Shown piece after piece: positions 43,220 through 53,789 of a stretch of 64,000 nt of DNA; within the stretch, counting starts at the first letter, position 1; every line of letters starts with the position of its first letter. Location: contig OY776130.1 in the NCBI GenBank assembly GCA_963675135.1, positions 27,706,001 through 27,770,000 on the forward strand. Reading direction: 5' to 3'. The notes beneath the pieces are model-generated. The model searched no databases. It was not told the origin of the DNA and was given only the letters and a program-made list of their open reading frames with translations. The DNA is from Galeopsis tetrahit (Eukaryota; Streptophyta; Magnoliopsida; Lamiales; Lamiaceae). Both the position numbers and the translations under genes were made by a program.

Positions 43220-43830
43220 TGTAAAAAAATGGCGGACACAATTTTATTCCAGTTGATGACTCTCTGAATGCTGAATCTTCATTCCATGATGATCAATGTT
43301 GAAAAACACGTACAAAATAATCGAATAGTTGTTTGTTGCTACAATTCTGTAAGATACTGGCTCTGCCACTGTATATTTGCTACTTATGAAAAGAAAAGGT
43401 GATTCTGAGTGTTTAATAGAGTTTGCAAATAATGTTCAACTTTGTGTTTTATTTCAGGAATTGAAGACATCACAATTATGTCATTATTATTAAAATGGCG
43501 TGTGATGATGATAAAGGTAGAATGTAGCTTCTGATAATTGACAAGGGAACTAAGCTCTTCAACTTTTCACCTTTGAAAACACGCATGCATGAGATTTTTT
43601 GTGCATTTAAACAAAGTATTACAGTATGTGAAAATTGTTTATCATATTATCGTTGTGTAAAAACTAATATTCATTATTACTATTACTAAACAATAGTATT
43701 GACATTGTATAATATAATTACATCAAAGTTGATATTAGTATATTTGAAGCATCCCAAAATTAATAAAAACCGAGTATGAAGTATTTAAAATTCAACCGCG
43801 TAAATACTTAAAAAGAAGGAAGGCTTTAAA
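43220..43830. other. FKBP 3' end and VAMP upstream region
   Basis: The FKBP stop is followed by AT-rich sequence with several AATAAA-like words, then the upstream region of the VAMP gene. No extra gene seen. Confidence 0.6.
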
Positions 43831-44911
43831 ATGGGGCAAAACAACCGCACGACGCTGATTTACGCGCTGGTGGCTCGGGGAACGCCGCCGTTAGTACTGG
43901 CGGAGTATGCCGGAATCAGTGGAAACTTCAATTCCATTGCCTACCAGTGTCTCCAGAACCTTCCTTCATCCAACAGCAACTTCACCTACAACTGCGATAA
44001 TCACACTTTCAATTACCTCCTCCACGATGAACTCAGTAAGTCAATTTCTGCCCTAACGGTTAAATTCATCTTACTTGTAGACAATTGAGCTGATTTAAAT
44101 CCAGTTACTTGTGGAATTATGTGGATTGAACTATTTGAAATAGTGATTTCAAGTACTATTGCTAACTTTGATGCAGCATTTTGCGTTGTTGCGGAAGAAT
44201 CGGCAGGAAGTCAGATCCCTTCGGCTTTTCTGGAGCGTATTAAGGATGACTTTGTTACGAAATACGGTGGTGGGAAGGCTGCAACGGTTCCAGCAAATGG
44301 CCTTAACGAAGAATATGGGTATATATATATAATACACAAGTGAAGTTTCTGTTTAATTGAAAACTGAGATCTAGAAAAGAATCATTGCAGACCAAAGTTG
44401 AAGGAACATATGCAGTACTGTATTGAGCACCCTGAAGAGATAAGCAAATTTGCAAAGCTTAAGGGTCAGGTTTCAGAAGTTAAGGGTGTTATAATGGAAA
44501 ACATAGAGAAGGTATGAATCCTGAATTGGTATTTCATCGAATTTCTTGTGTTTAGTTGGTTTTTTGACTAAATCTGCATTGTTATTGTTGTTGTAGGTTG
44601 TAGATCGTGGGGAAAATATACAAGTATTGCTGGACAAGACTGAGAATCTTCATCATCAGGTGTGTGCTCGTGTTTTACGAAAATCGATTTGCATAAATTA
44701 CGATCTTTGGTGTGAACAGGCCCAGGAGTACAAGTCAATAGTAACAAGACTTGATAGGAAAACGTGGCTGCAAAACATGAAGATGAAGCTTATTGTTTTG
44801 GCTATGGTGATTGCTTTGATCCTTATCATAGTGTTCTCTGCTTTCTTGATCCTCTGCAATTCATTTCTTTGCTATGATTTCATTGCAAACCTGTTATATC
44901 TTGTTGATTAA
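43831..44911 (+). CDS. Longin R-SNARE, VAMP72 family, 5 exons
   Basis: Exons 43831-44035, 44177-44318, 44391-44511, 44597-44659 and 44720-44911 splice in frame to about 240 residues. The N-terminal longin domain (TLIYALVARGTPPLVLAEYAG, NHTFNYLLHDELT, FCVVAEESAG, PSAFLERIKDDF) is followed by the R-SNARE helix. That helix contains KLKGQVSEVKGVIMENIEK and the zero-layer Arg in VVDRGENIQVLLDKTENL. A C-terminal membrane anchor comes next (MKLIVLAMVIALILIIVFSAFLIL). The protein would sit on secretory or endosomal vesicles and pair with Q-SNAREs at the target membrane. Two oddities: the end of the SNARE helix (AQEYKSIVTRLDRKTW) departs from the usual VAMP72 pattern, and an unusual 18-residue tail with Cys and Phe follows the anchor. 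It may be a diverged paralogue. Confidence 0.85.
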
Positions 44912-45322
44912 GGATTAAGCCAAAATAATGTCACATGTTTTATGCACATCTATTTTGTTAACTTTATGATTTCCTCAAAACCAAAACCATGTGACAAAAA
45001 ATGTTGAGCAATGTATCACGTTTGATATTTCATCTAGTGTTAAAGTTCCAAAGAGTGGAACATACAATGAAACATAAAAAATGACACAAAAGCAATTGAA
45101 CTGACATTATGCTATGCTATACTACTACTACTACATCCAAAAGCCATGCTAGCTAACACACTCATTCTAAATACGAACCTCGCTTTCTCGTATTGTATAT
45201 TTGCACTTATAAACGAGAATCTCGGGCGTAAATACTCGTCTTCATCATCAAAATCTAGTCCTCACCCCGGCCTTGGTCTTAATCGAATAAAAAATCATTC
45301 TTCGTCATCATCGTAGTCATCT

Positions 45323-46084
45323 TCATTCACCCCATACCCTTTTCCCAATCCCTAGACTCTTGAATTTCTTAACCATTTTACCATCACCAAATTCCTCTCC
45401 AATTTTAAATTCCACTTTCCCCCTCTTCCCTAACACCTCAATTTCATCACTAATATCTCTCTTCACCATGTTTGTCTCTCCCCTTTCCCTTTCCTCTACA
45501 CCACCCAAACACTCCCATTTAACTTCTCTCACTCTCTCCTCCCTCCTCTCCACCGGAGGCACCACCACCGGCGGCAGCCACCTCGGCACGTGCTGCATTC
45601 TGCCCCCATTATACCAACCCCTATTATCCCTATCCTTCAACAAACTCCCTTTAGAACTAATGTTTTTCCGCGGCGGCGGCAACGGCTGAGCAAAGGGAAT
45701 TTCATCAGTGTACTTGACAAAGTTTATCAAATCCTTAATCACAGCTGATGTGAAAATGGAACGTGATCTTACATTCGAACGGCCCGGGAAGCCCTGTACG
45801 GATGCCAACTCCTCGAGCGATGAAACGACGTCGCAGATGTTCGATTGGGTGCGGCCGCCGGAATTAGCGGCGGCGGCGCTTAATTTGGCTATTGCAGTCA
45901 AGTACCTGGTGGCGATATCGGTGAGGGATTCGAGGGCCCGGCTTTCGGCCCTCTCGAAGCCCGTCGATTGACAGATCTGTCCTACCGCCACACGTACTAG
46001 GGTGAATGAGAATTCTGATTCCGATTCCGGTTCCCGCGGCGGCGCAGCCACTTTGATTTTGTGCTTTTCCAGTGATTTTTTCAT
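45323..46084 (-). CDS. Bromo_TP histone-fold protein, TAF8-like
   Basis: Single exon, 253 residues, ATG at 46082-46084. The N-terminal region is a histone-fold (bromodomain-associated) domain: FTLVRVAVGQICQSTGFERA, LESLTDIATRYLTAIAKLSA and NICDVVSSLEELASVQGFPG. Then NFVKYTDEIPFAQPLP, as in plant TAF8-like proteins, and a Pro/Arg/Glu-rich tail. TAF8 is a TFIID subunit that pairs by histone fold with TAF10, and members of this intron-less family are annotated as bromodomain transcription factors. This protein is shorter than full TAF8, so it may be one of the short TAF8-like paralogues and not the TFIID subunit itself. It converges with the VAMP gene, with about 410 bp between their ends. Confidence 0.85.
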   Translation of the reverse strand: MKKSLEKHKIKVAAPPREPESESEFSFTLVRVAVGQICQSTGFERAESRALESLTDIATRYLTAIAKLSAAAANSGGRTQSNICDVVSSLEELASVQGFPGRSNVRSRSIFTSAVIKDLINFVKYTDEIPFAQPLPPPRKNISSKGSLLKDRDNRGWYNGGRMQHVPRWLPPVVVPPVERREERVREVKWECLGGVEERERGETNMVKRDISDEIEVLGKRGKVEFKIGEEFGDGKMVKKFKSLGIGKRVWGE

Positions 46085-46239
46085 GATTCAATTTGTGAGA
46101 CGAATTTAAACTCAAATAGGGTTGTCGCCTTTTCTTAACTGATGTTTCCCTCTCCGTCGGATTTGCAGGCGACTTGGAATCTAGGGTTTCGAAGGATTAT
46201 ATAAACTAAGATGCGCAAATTAGGATAAGCAAGACATTT

Positions 46240-46320
46240 TAGCAGGGGTGGCGGTTGTTAACCTTTTATAAGAGACAGGTCGAGGGTTCGAATCTCAAAA
46301 GGCTTCTTTTTAAAATATTA
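46240..46320 (+). other. tRNA-like remnant with B-box
   Basis: GTCGAGGGTTCGAATCTC has the form of a T-arm with a Pol III B-box, preceded by AACCTTTTATAAGAGACAG and followed by TTCTTTTT. The D-arm and acceptor do not pair well, so it is a degenerate tRNA or a SINE head, not a functional tRNA. Confidence 0.35.
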
Positions 46321-47130
46321 AATTAAAACACAATTACGTATCAAACCAGAAATAATTAAAAAAAAAAAAAAACTTAAAAAACTAAAAAAAAAATTGACAT
46401 ATTTTCGATAAGTCGAAAAAAAAAATATAAGTATGTTTTACATTGGTTTGTAAAAAAAAAAAATCATTATTTTTAAAATGAAAATTTTCGATAATAATTG
46501 GTCAAAAATATACACTATTGTTGACAATAATTTATCGATAATAGTGTATATTCTCAATCAACTATTGTCGAAATTTAAAAAAAAAAAATTGTACCTGAGT
46601 CGTCTGTTTCTGCAAGAAAGAAAGAGGGAAACAAAAAAATGGAGAAAGAGAGGATGAGAACAACGACGCTGGGTGGGGGCAGTGCCAGTGGGTTGGGACT
46701 GTTTAGCAAAAAGAATGAACAAAAAAAAAGGGAAAGGGGAGAGGAGGAGCCATGACGGGTGACGGCGTGGGTGGAGGGCCGCCACGGGTGGAGTGGTGGT
46801 GAGGTAGCTTTCATTTTTTTGCAATGATAAATGGAACATGGAAGAAGAAGAAAATGGTGGAGGATGCGATATTTTCTATAAAAAAAAAATGAAAGGAGAG
46901 AATGAATAATTTGAATTTTGGGGATGTATTTATTAAAGGAATTTTTAGAAAGAAAATGACAGTTTAGATCATTTAAGGGGAGTGCATACATATATCAATC
47001 ACATTTTTCTAATAGAGTGCATGAATCGGAGGTGTGTATGTAACATAGTTGGAGGGGTATATAACCCACACCTTTTATTTGAGAGGTTAGGTAAGTCGCT
47101 TATAAGTTGCTATTGGGCTTTAAAATATAT
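46321..47130. other. Repeat-rich gene-free DNA with a hairpin
   Basis: AATATACACTATT (46507-46519) and AATAGTGTATATT (46540-46552) form a 13-bp stem, inside a TCGATAA-rich A/T stretch. A GGGTGG/GGCGTGGGTGG-rich patch follows (46660-46800). The layout resembles that of the Mutator-like element at 47142. No supported gene. Confidence 0.45.
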
Positions 47131-47141
47131 GCATTAAAATA

Positions 47142-48427
47142 GGGTGGGACTATTTACACCTCCATTTCAGTTTAGAACACTCCCCCTTTAAGTTTAATAA
47201 TAAAATAATGATGTAAAAAACCAAAAATACCCTTTAAGTTATATTACACTACTAAATGCACCCCTATTACTAACTACACCCCTCTTTCACCTTTAAACCT
47301 AAGTTTTAATTATCCAGCCACCATCACCTCCACCAGCCGCCGCCACCACCACAACCTCCGCCCGCCGCCGCCACCACCAAACAACAAAAAAACAACCAAC
47401 AAACAACAACACAACAAAATTTCTCCCACAAACAAAAAAAAATTCAAGAACTTAAAAAATTTCAATTCTTTTTTTTAAATTTTGACAAACCAGCGTCGAC
47501 CATATTCACTATGGTCGACACTGGTTTGTCGAAAACAAAAAAAAAAAAAAAACTTTACAAATTCGATCTTCTTAGGTCGACCATATAAACTCTCATCGAC
47601 ACCCCATTGTCGACGAGAGTGAATATGGTCGACCTAAGAAGGTCGCACTTTAAAAAAAAAAAAAAACTTAAAGTTTTCAACTACGTAATGTCGACCATGT
47701 AACCTCTCGTCGACCACATGTTGTCGACGAGAGGTTACATGGTCGACATTAAGTAGTCGAAAATTTAAAAAAAAATTAAAAAAAAAAAGTTTTTGCTGCA
47801 AATTGCAGAAAACCCTAAAACCTAAAACTTCAAAATTGACGTCGATTAAGTCGGCGGCGACAATACACTTACCTGGGGTGGGGGTGGCCGATATCTTCGA
47901 CCAGGAGACGGGGCGGCATCTTCGATCGGGAGCAGGCCGAGGGGGAGGGGATGCCGCCGCGACAATACACTTACCTGCAGAAAAACAAAGAGAGAGGGAG
48001 GGGGAGGGGATGCCGCCGCGGCCGAGGGAAGTGTGGGGAAGGCCGTCGCGGTCGCGGCTGAGGGAGGGGGAGCGGATGCCGTCGCGGCCGAAGGGAGGGA
48101 GGGGAAAAGCCGTCGCGACCGCGGCTGAGGGAGAAGGAGGCGGTCGTCTGTGAAGAGATAGGGAGGAAGGGGGCGGCGGCGACAAGGGGTGGTGGGCGGC
48201 AAGGGGGCGGCGACAGGGGCGGTGGGCGGACGGCAAGAACAAATGGGGAGAGAATTAGGGTTTTGAGGAAGGGTGTGGTAAGTAAAATTGTATTATATAG
48301 ATAAAAATGAGAAAGGGGTAATTAAGACAATTTCAGGGAAGGTGCATCTATTTTTACAAATTTCAGGGGGGGTGCATCAATCGGGGGAGTGTTCTAAACC
48401 AAAATGGAGGTGTAAATAGTCAGACCC
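47142..48427. mobile_element. Non-autonomous Mutator-like element, 1286 bp, with three internal hairpins
   Basis: Inverted ends GGGTGGGACTATTTACACCT and GGGTCTGACTATTTACACCT, extending into AACACTCCCCC/GGGGGAGTGTT. The 9-bp target duplication ATTAAAATA lies on both sides (47133-47141 and 48428-48436). The interior has three consecutive hairpins (47484-47757) and a GC-rich, purine-biased patch (47870-48240). No transposase. ORFs in the GC patch are low complexity and probably not genes. Confidence 0.85.
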
Positions 48428-48514
48428 ATTAAAATATCTAATGAGAAATAAATGCATGTAATATTTGTTTTAATAAAACAAAAAAGAGAGGAAAGAGAGG
48501 CAATAACGAGAGAT

Positions 48515-49008
48515 TTTTTTTTTAAAGGTCACAAGATCAATAGATAAAAACGCACAAAATCTTCAATCCACGTTGGATCAAATAAGAAGTGCTATCACAT
48601 TCCATTCATGAAGAAAGTGGGGAGAAAAGTGTCATTTGCCCACACATGCAAATTACGTCTTCATTTTTAGTACGAGACAACACACCACACTAAGATATTT
48701 TTGTGCCAAAAAAATTAGGGACATAATGGAATACAAAGATTTACTAAGAACCTGAGAATCGACGAAAACAAGTCCTAAGAAGGGAAGAAAACTACACCAG
48801 ATGTGAAAAGTCTCATCAAGAAGAGGGTGCATGAAAATATAAAAAAAAACATAAACACCAAAAGAGCTACAATCAACTAAAACAACAAAAAAGATAAACC
48901 AAACTAAAATAAGAAACCTAATTAACAACAAACTAGAAACTAAAAAAATTAAACAAAAAAATGGGTCAACGGATCGATCTACTAATCGATCATTGTTAGA
49001 ATGACGTC
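48515..49008 (-). repeat. Dispersed repeat, also at 21660-22330; target of element C
   Basis: T-run and AGGTCACAAGATCAA at its left edge; colinear words with 21660-22330 (see that entry). Element C inserted at its right part, with TSD ACGTC; the target sequence resumes at 58987 (TTTTGGAAAGATGG). Confidence 0.5.
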
Positions 49009-49870
49009 TGAAAGTGTGTGGTGTGGTGTATGTATATGAAGTGTTTAAGTTTAATAGAATAATGTTGTACTAAATGTTGTGACAATTGGTACAACACTGA
49101 CTCTAACAGAATATCAGAAATTATGATTCACACAGCGGAAGACTTGAAACACTAAAAACAAACGTGACACAATGGAAATAATTTTCACATAGATTTTATA
49201 AATAAAAATCTATGCTAGCCTTACGGCGAAAAACAATACTTATCTTCAAGTATAAATGTTGTGTGAAATGTTACAACATTAACATTCACAACAGAAACTA
49301 CAAACGAGGCAGGTGCCTTGTTCTAAAAACGAACTAAGTGTATAAGGTATACACTGTCGAAATGCCTAGTCTATCTAATGATTACACTCTCAATAGATAA
49401 GAAGACACACAGCCATACGGGTGGGATACGAACGTATGATCTAAAAGGTAGTTCTACTGGCCACAATTCCTAACAGGGATATACGCTCGGTCTAGGAAGT
49501 TGATCGAATAGAGTACACTGATTTGAGAAGCCTTCCATCGGTATTTATAGTAGTGGGGTGCTGATTCTAGAGGCTTCCACAATGAGGTCCTATTTTTTAG
49601 GAACTCAACTTCCATGATCTTTCTAGATCTTTCTTGAATGCTCCAGGTCGTTCCAAATGGTTCCAGGCCGTTCTAGCATGTTCTCCAATGTTCTGGAATC
49701 TTCTAGGTTCCAGATCCTTGTAGAAGCTTCTAGATCCTGCCAGAAATGCGACAACATTTAGATCAACATTTAATGTAGCATTTCAGAAAAGACTTAGAAA
49801 AAATCTTGGAAGGTCAAATTAAGATGTTGTTGATAATGTTAAGGCATTTAAGGATTAACAACATCTACAA
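49009..49870 (-). repeat. 3' LTR of element C (862 bp)
   Basis: Plus-strand view TGAAAGTGTG...AACATCTACA. TCGGTATTTATAG at about 49539-49551 is a minus-strand TATA box (CTATAAATACCGA). One A longer in a poly(A) run than the other LTR. Confidence 0.95.
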
Positions 49871-50529
49871 TCTCCCCCAATTTGACCTTTCGACTACAAC
49901 ACACCTGATGCACATATATTTCTATACATACTCAGTATTATGTACTTAGTTGAGGTTAACATCATTGCTAAGCACTAGTCGAGACAATACCTGTTGTAAT
50001 CGTTCGATCAAATCAAATGAAGATCAGGGATAATTTTACAATGATCCGTGCCATAAGATCAAGATAAATGTTATCCAAAACAGAACAAGTATACACACTA
50101 CACTTATTCACAACATAAGTAACTTTACTTAAGATCTTAAGTTGAACTGGAAGAAATTAACTTAGAATCTAAGTAAGACACTAACAAAAACAAAACAAAA
50201 AATTCAGAGCAAAACATAATGTAAAAATAAATATAAACAGAAACAGACACTAAAACTATACACGACCTGCAGTAAACACATGACAATCTGCAAACAAATT
50301 AAGCAAGGCAGTAAACAAATTATCAAGTGGAACCATCATTAAGCAAGTTGCAATAATAAACATCCTACCATCTAGAAAATAAACAACAAGTGTATCAGAA
50401 TTTCAGAATTCAAATTTAAACATTAATTACAAAGGTTGAACTGAATAAATGGCTTATATTGCTGTAGTAACAGCTGCAGCATCATCTTCCTGCACCATAG
50501 CCATTTTTGGAATTCAGGTCTCCCCCTGT
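49871..50529 (-). other. PPT and 3' untranslated stretch of element C
   Basis: ATCTCCCCCAATTTGAC at 49871 is the polypurine tract in reverse complement. The rest, up to the extra ORF, is AT-rich with many AAACA words and no ORF of coding character. Confidence 0.75.
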
Positions 50530-52857
50530 CTAACAGCTTTCTCCAGGTAGATCACCATACAAGGTGTCCATTTCAGCAGCATCATCATCATCTCCTTCAT
50601 CAACAAAGTAAGTAGATGCAAGGTGTGCAACTACATCAGTAACAGCAGCATCTCCAGCAGCATCAGGTCCATCACCAGCATCAGCAGCAGCTGGAACTCC
50701 ATCTTCATGTATCTCCTCAATGACTACACTGGAGTTGGATGGTGGTGGTACTCCCCCTGTTGTAGGTGAAAGGAGGTTGGTCCACCTGTCCTTCAGGAAC
50801 TGAAGTTCATCTATTGTTTCCTGCAAGTGTTGGAGTTGGAGTTTGATGAATTCCTGTGAAAGATACACATTACCAGAAATGTTGATATGGATGTTCTCAA
50901 CATTTGGGGTTGCATTTCTGTGTCTTGGTCTGGATGATTCAGGATTATCAGTAGTTGAGGGTCTGGTTGGTTCTGGTTGAGCAGAAGTAGAGGGTCTTTG
51001 CTGGTGTTCAGTACCAGGAGCAAGCAAGGGCAGATCAATTACTCTATCCCCAGTGAGTAAGGCAGGAGCTATGGCCAACAGTGGAACTCTCCCCCTCAAC
51101 ACATCAGTGTTCTTGGCAACAAATCCATGATGTCTCAAATAATTGGAAATCAGAACAGGATAGGGTAAATTGCCTTTTTCAGAAACTCTCCCAGTAAATC
51201 TCATCATATGTTTGAATATTGTGAGACCCAAATTAAACTTCTTAAGCACAGAAATCCTATATATCAAAACAGCTTGATCCTTAGTGATCTTGGTAGTATT
51301 TGTGGTGGGAATCCAATTGTAGATGATGAGTTTGTATAACACAGAGTGTAGGGAAGTGAGGTCTTTGGCTAGCATGTGTCTAGTCCATTTAACTACCCTA
51401 CCAGCAGTTATAGCAGAAATGACCACATCCATGTCATGTTCTTCATCAACCTCAACATTGGGAATTTCTAAAAACTCATTTATCAATTCAGGAGTAAAAG
51501 GTACATCCTTCCCCCTAAAATTAACAGTCCCATACCACTTAGAAGATCTCCTACCAGTGCTCTTTTTCAAACATGCATAGAATTCATATGCCCAATTTGT
51601 CAAGAAAGATTCACCAAAATTTACAGCATGCATCAAATTCCTTTCTTCTAAGAAACTAACCATGCCTTTACTATCAAAATCAGGTATATTTATCCTCTTC
51701 TCTATCAACAGTTTTCTCTTAGAATAAATGGCCAATCTATTCTCTAGGGTATCAAGAGAATCAGAAATACCTTTCTCTTCAGAAGCGAGGGCATCTGAGC
51801 TTGGTGTAGAGCTTTTAGCAGAGCTCTGTTCAGGGCTGCTTGCTGCACTGGAAGAGCTAGAGCTATCCCCACTGCCACCATCTTCAGGTTCTGGTGCAGC
51901 TTCTTTTGCAGCAGCATAGTGCTCAGCATTTTTCTTAAGAGACTTCAGAATGTCTCTCAAGCATCTTTCAGAATCAGAATTGGATTCTGACTCAGCTGGT
52001 TCATCTTCAGTGATCATCTTCTCTTTGCCTTTTGGTTCAGCAACAGACTTTCCTTTCCCTTTCTCTTCAGCAACAACCTTCTTTTTGGATTTTTCAGCAA
52101 CAGCAGTCTTAGCTTTCTTTGGTTTCACAGCAACAACAGGAGCTTCATCTTCAGAATCTGTGAACACTTGGATAGGTTCACCAGCATCGGCTCCAGCCTT
52201 CTTCTTCTTCTTCCTCATGGATTCAGAATAATCCACACGAGTACAAATGCGGTTTGATCTCCTCCTTCTTTGTACAGGGCTTCTCTGTCTTTTCCCTTTT
52301 TGTGCATTCTTCTTGAGAGGAATGGGGGCAGACTCATCTGAAACAGAGAGTGAAGAGTTTGTACCTTCAGAAATGTTTGCATCCTCCATTTCAACGTCTT
52401 CAGGGTCAGACGTGGCAGTGGCTTCTTCTTCAACAGAAGCTTCAACGTTCTCAGTTTGCGGTTCGTGAACAGAGGGTGATTTGGGGCTTTTTGAAGCAGA
52501 AGCCATTTGGGCAGTTTGCTCAGCCAAATAGCTCGAGATATCCACCGTGATACCTCCAAAAGTCATCACGGGCAGATGGCCTGTAGTTCGAAGAGTATCA
52601 GACACCTCTTCGATCGCCCTAGTGACCTGTTCAACGGTTGCATCTTGAGGGAAGTTTGTTTGAGGAGCAGTTTGAAGAGTGGTTTGAGGAGTGGGAATAG
52701 TTGTTGATGGTGTTGCAGAGACATTCGAGTCAGCATTTGAAGCGGTAGAGTTTTGTGAAGCCATGGAAGCAAGGATTTCGAGAGGATTTGTGCGAGAGTG
52801 AGATGAGGTTTTCGAATCAGAGAGAGATTGTGAGGAATTCGAGTTTGTTCCAGCCAT
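50530..52857 (-). CDS. Extra 3' ORF of element C (plant transposon-type protein)
   Basis: 775 residues, uninterrupted, ATG at 52855-52857. The N-terminal 100 residues are Ser/Thr/Gln-rich. A basic, nuclear-localisation-like stretch (KGKRQRSPVQRRRRSNRI) follows, then acidic/Ser-rich and Lys-rich low-complexity segments. The conserved globular domain spans about residues 390-620 (KRKLLIEKRINIPDF, FYACLKKSTGRRSSKWYGTV, VPFTPELINEFLEIP, WTRHMLAKDL, YNWIPTTNTTK). This is the putative plant transposon protein domain. The C-terminus is Ala/Asp-rich. It occupies the place of the env-like ORF of other copia elements but has no signal peptide or membrane segment. A TATA-like box lies about 150 bp upstream. 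Function unknown. Confidence 0.8.
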   Translation of the reverse strand: MAGTNSNSSQSLSDSKTSSHSRTNPLEILASMASQNSTASNADSNVSATPSTTIPTPQTTLQTAPQTNFPQDATVEQVTRAIEEVSDTLRTTGHLPVMTFGGITVDISSYLAEQTAQMASASKSPKSPSVHEPQTENVEASVEEEATATSDPEDVEMEDANISEGTNSSLSVSDESAPIPLKKNAQKGKRQRSPVQRRRRSNRICTRVDYSESMRKKKKKAGADAGEPIQVFTDSEDEAPVVAVKPKKAKTAVAEKSKKKVVAEEKGKGKSVAEPKGKEKMITEDEPAESESNSDSERCLRDILKSLKKNAEHYAAAKEAAPEPEDGGSGDSSSSSSAASSPEQSSAKSSTPSSDALASEEKGISDSLDTLENRLAIYSKRKLLIEKRINIPDFDSKGMVSFLEERNLMHAVNFGESFLTNWAYEFYACLKKSTGRRSSKWYGTVNFRGKDVPFTPELINEFLEIPNVEVDEEHDMDVVISAITAGRVVKWTRHMLAKDLTSLHSVLYKLIIYNWIPTTNTTKITKDQAVLIYRISVLKKFNLGLTIFKHMMRFTGRVSEKGNLPYPVLISNYLRHHGFVAKNTDVLRGRVPLLAIAPALLTGDRVIDLPLLAPGTEHQQRPSTSAQPEPTRPSTTDNPESSRPRHRNATPNVENIHINISGNVYLSQEFIKLQLQHLQETIDELQFLKDRWTNLLSPTTGGVPPPSNSSVVIEEIHEDGVPAAADAGDGPDAAGDAAVTDVVAHLASTYFVDEGDDDDAAEMDTLYGDLPGESC

Positions 52858-53789
52858 TTAAGTTAGGCGGTTGGAATTTCAAGGTAAGGATGGAAATTTG
52901 CACACACTTCTTTGAGATATACACAACCAAATAACAATTCTGCAATCTTAGTACTCAACACAATCAGAAATCACAATTAGCAAATAAATGGCATCTTATG
53001 TTCGATATTTATAGAGAGAGTAATGTAGTTGGAGGTCAAGAAAATAAAACAGAAGAATTAATCTAGAATTTTCGAAAGTGCTTCCACATTATTAGCCACA
53101 ACCTAGATCATGGTTAATTAGTGGGAGAAATCAATTAATTAAATTAATTAAATTAATTAGATAATTAAGAAGCTTCCAAAATTAATTAAACTCGCATAAT
53201 CTGAAAAAAAATAAAGATGTGGGTCAGTAATTAATTAAATAAATAGAAATGAATCTCAATAAATAATTAAATAATTACACAGATAAAAATAAATTCGAAT
53301 CAGGCAATGTTGTGCTCAAAACTGTTACAAACACCTCAACACGGTTTTTACATGAATTTGCTTCATTTGTGTTGCACCATATTTTTTTCTTTTTGTGTTA
53401 TAGCATCTAATTTGTATTGATCCATTGTTCCTGTAGAGTACATCGTAGTAGCGAACTCCGTGCCCCATACTTACTTAATGGATTACAAATATGTTGATGT
53501 TTTTACCAAATATCACCTTTTGAAAAGAAGGCATCGTAGTAGTGAACTCCGTGCTCCATAGTTACTCAGTGATTTGGTACATCTTTTAGTATGCTAATAA
53601 CATTCTCATTTTTATGCATTTGAGAGGTGTAAGACGTTTATTTTTGCACTCCAAGGTTCTTAGATTCGTAGATATTTTACAAAGGAATTATTTAACTAAG
53701 TAAGAAATAAATTCAACTTATAAAATTTATACAACCCATGATGTTGTCCCAAATGCTACCGCATTTGTGACAACACCCATCCGAATTTT
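52858..53789 (-). other. Spacer between pol and the extra ORF of element C
   Basis: AT-rich, no long ORF. TTAATTAAATTAATTAAATTAATTAG (53130-53158) is a simple repeat. An imperfect direct repeat GCATCGTAGTAG-GAACTCCGTGC lies at about 53440-53465 and 53529-53555. The minus-strand TATA-like CTATAAATATCG lies at about 53003-53014, upstream of the ORF that starts at 52857. Confidence 0.6.
53003..53014 (-). promoter_or_regulatory. Putative TATA box for the extra ORF of element C
   Basis: CTATAAATATCG on the minus strand, preceded by CATTACTCTCT and followed after about 145 bp by the ATG at 52857. Spacing is that of a plant core promoter plus leader. The same arrangement exists in element B. Confidence 0.4.

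Noticed and set aside
45360..45971. Plus-strand ORFs opposite the TAF8-like gene
   Set aside because: Antisense shadows of a clear histone-fold coding sequence.
46240..46320. A functional tRNA gene
   Set aside because: Only the T-arm/B-box is convincing; D-arm and acceptor stem do not pair.
46558..46991. Minus-strand ORFs rich in Phe, Leu and Ser
   Set aside because: Low-complexity translation of A-rich and GGGTGG-rich repeat DNA.
47634..48242. 202-codon Pro/Arg/Ala-rich minus-strand ORF and the ORFs opposing it
   Set aside because: Inside a Mutator-like element; low-complexity GC-rich repeat, open on several frames.
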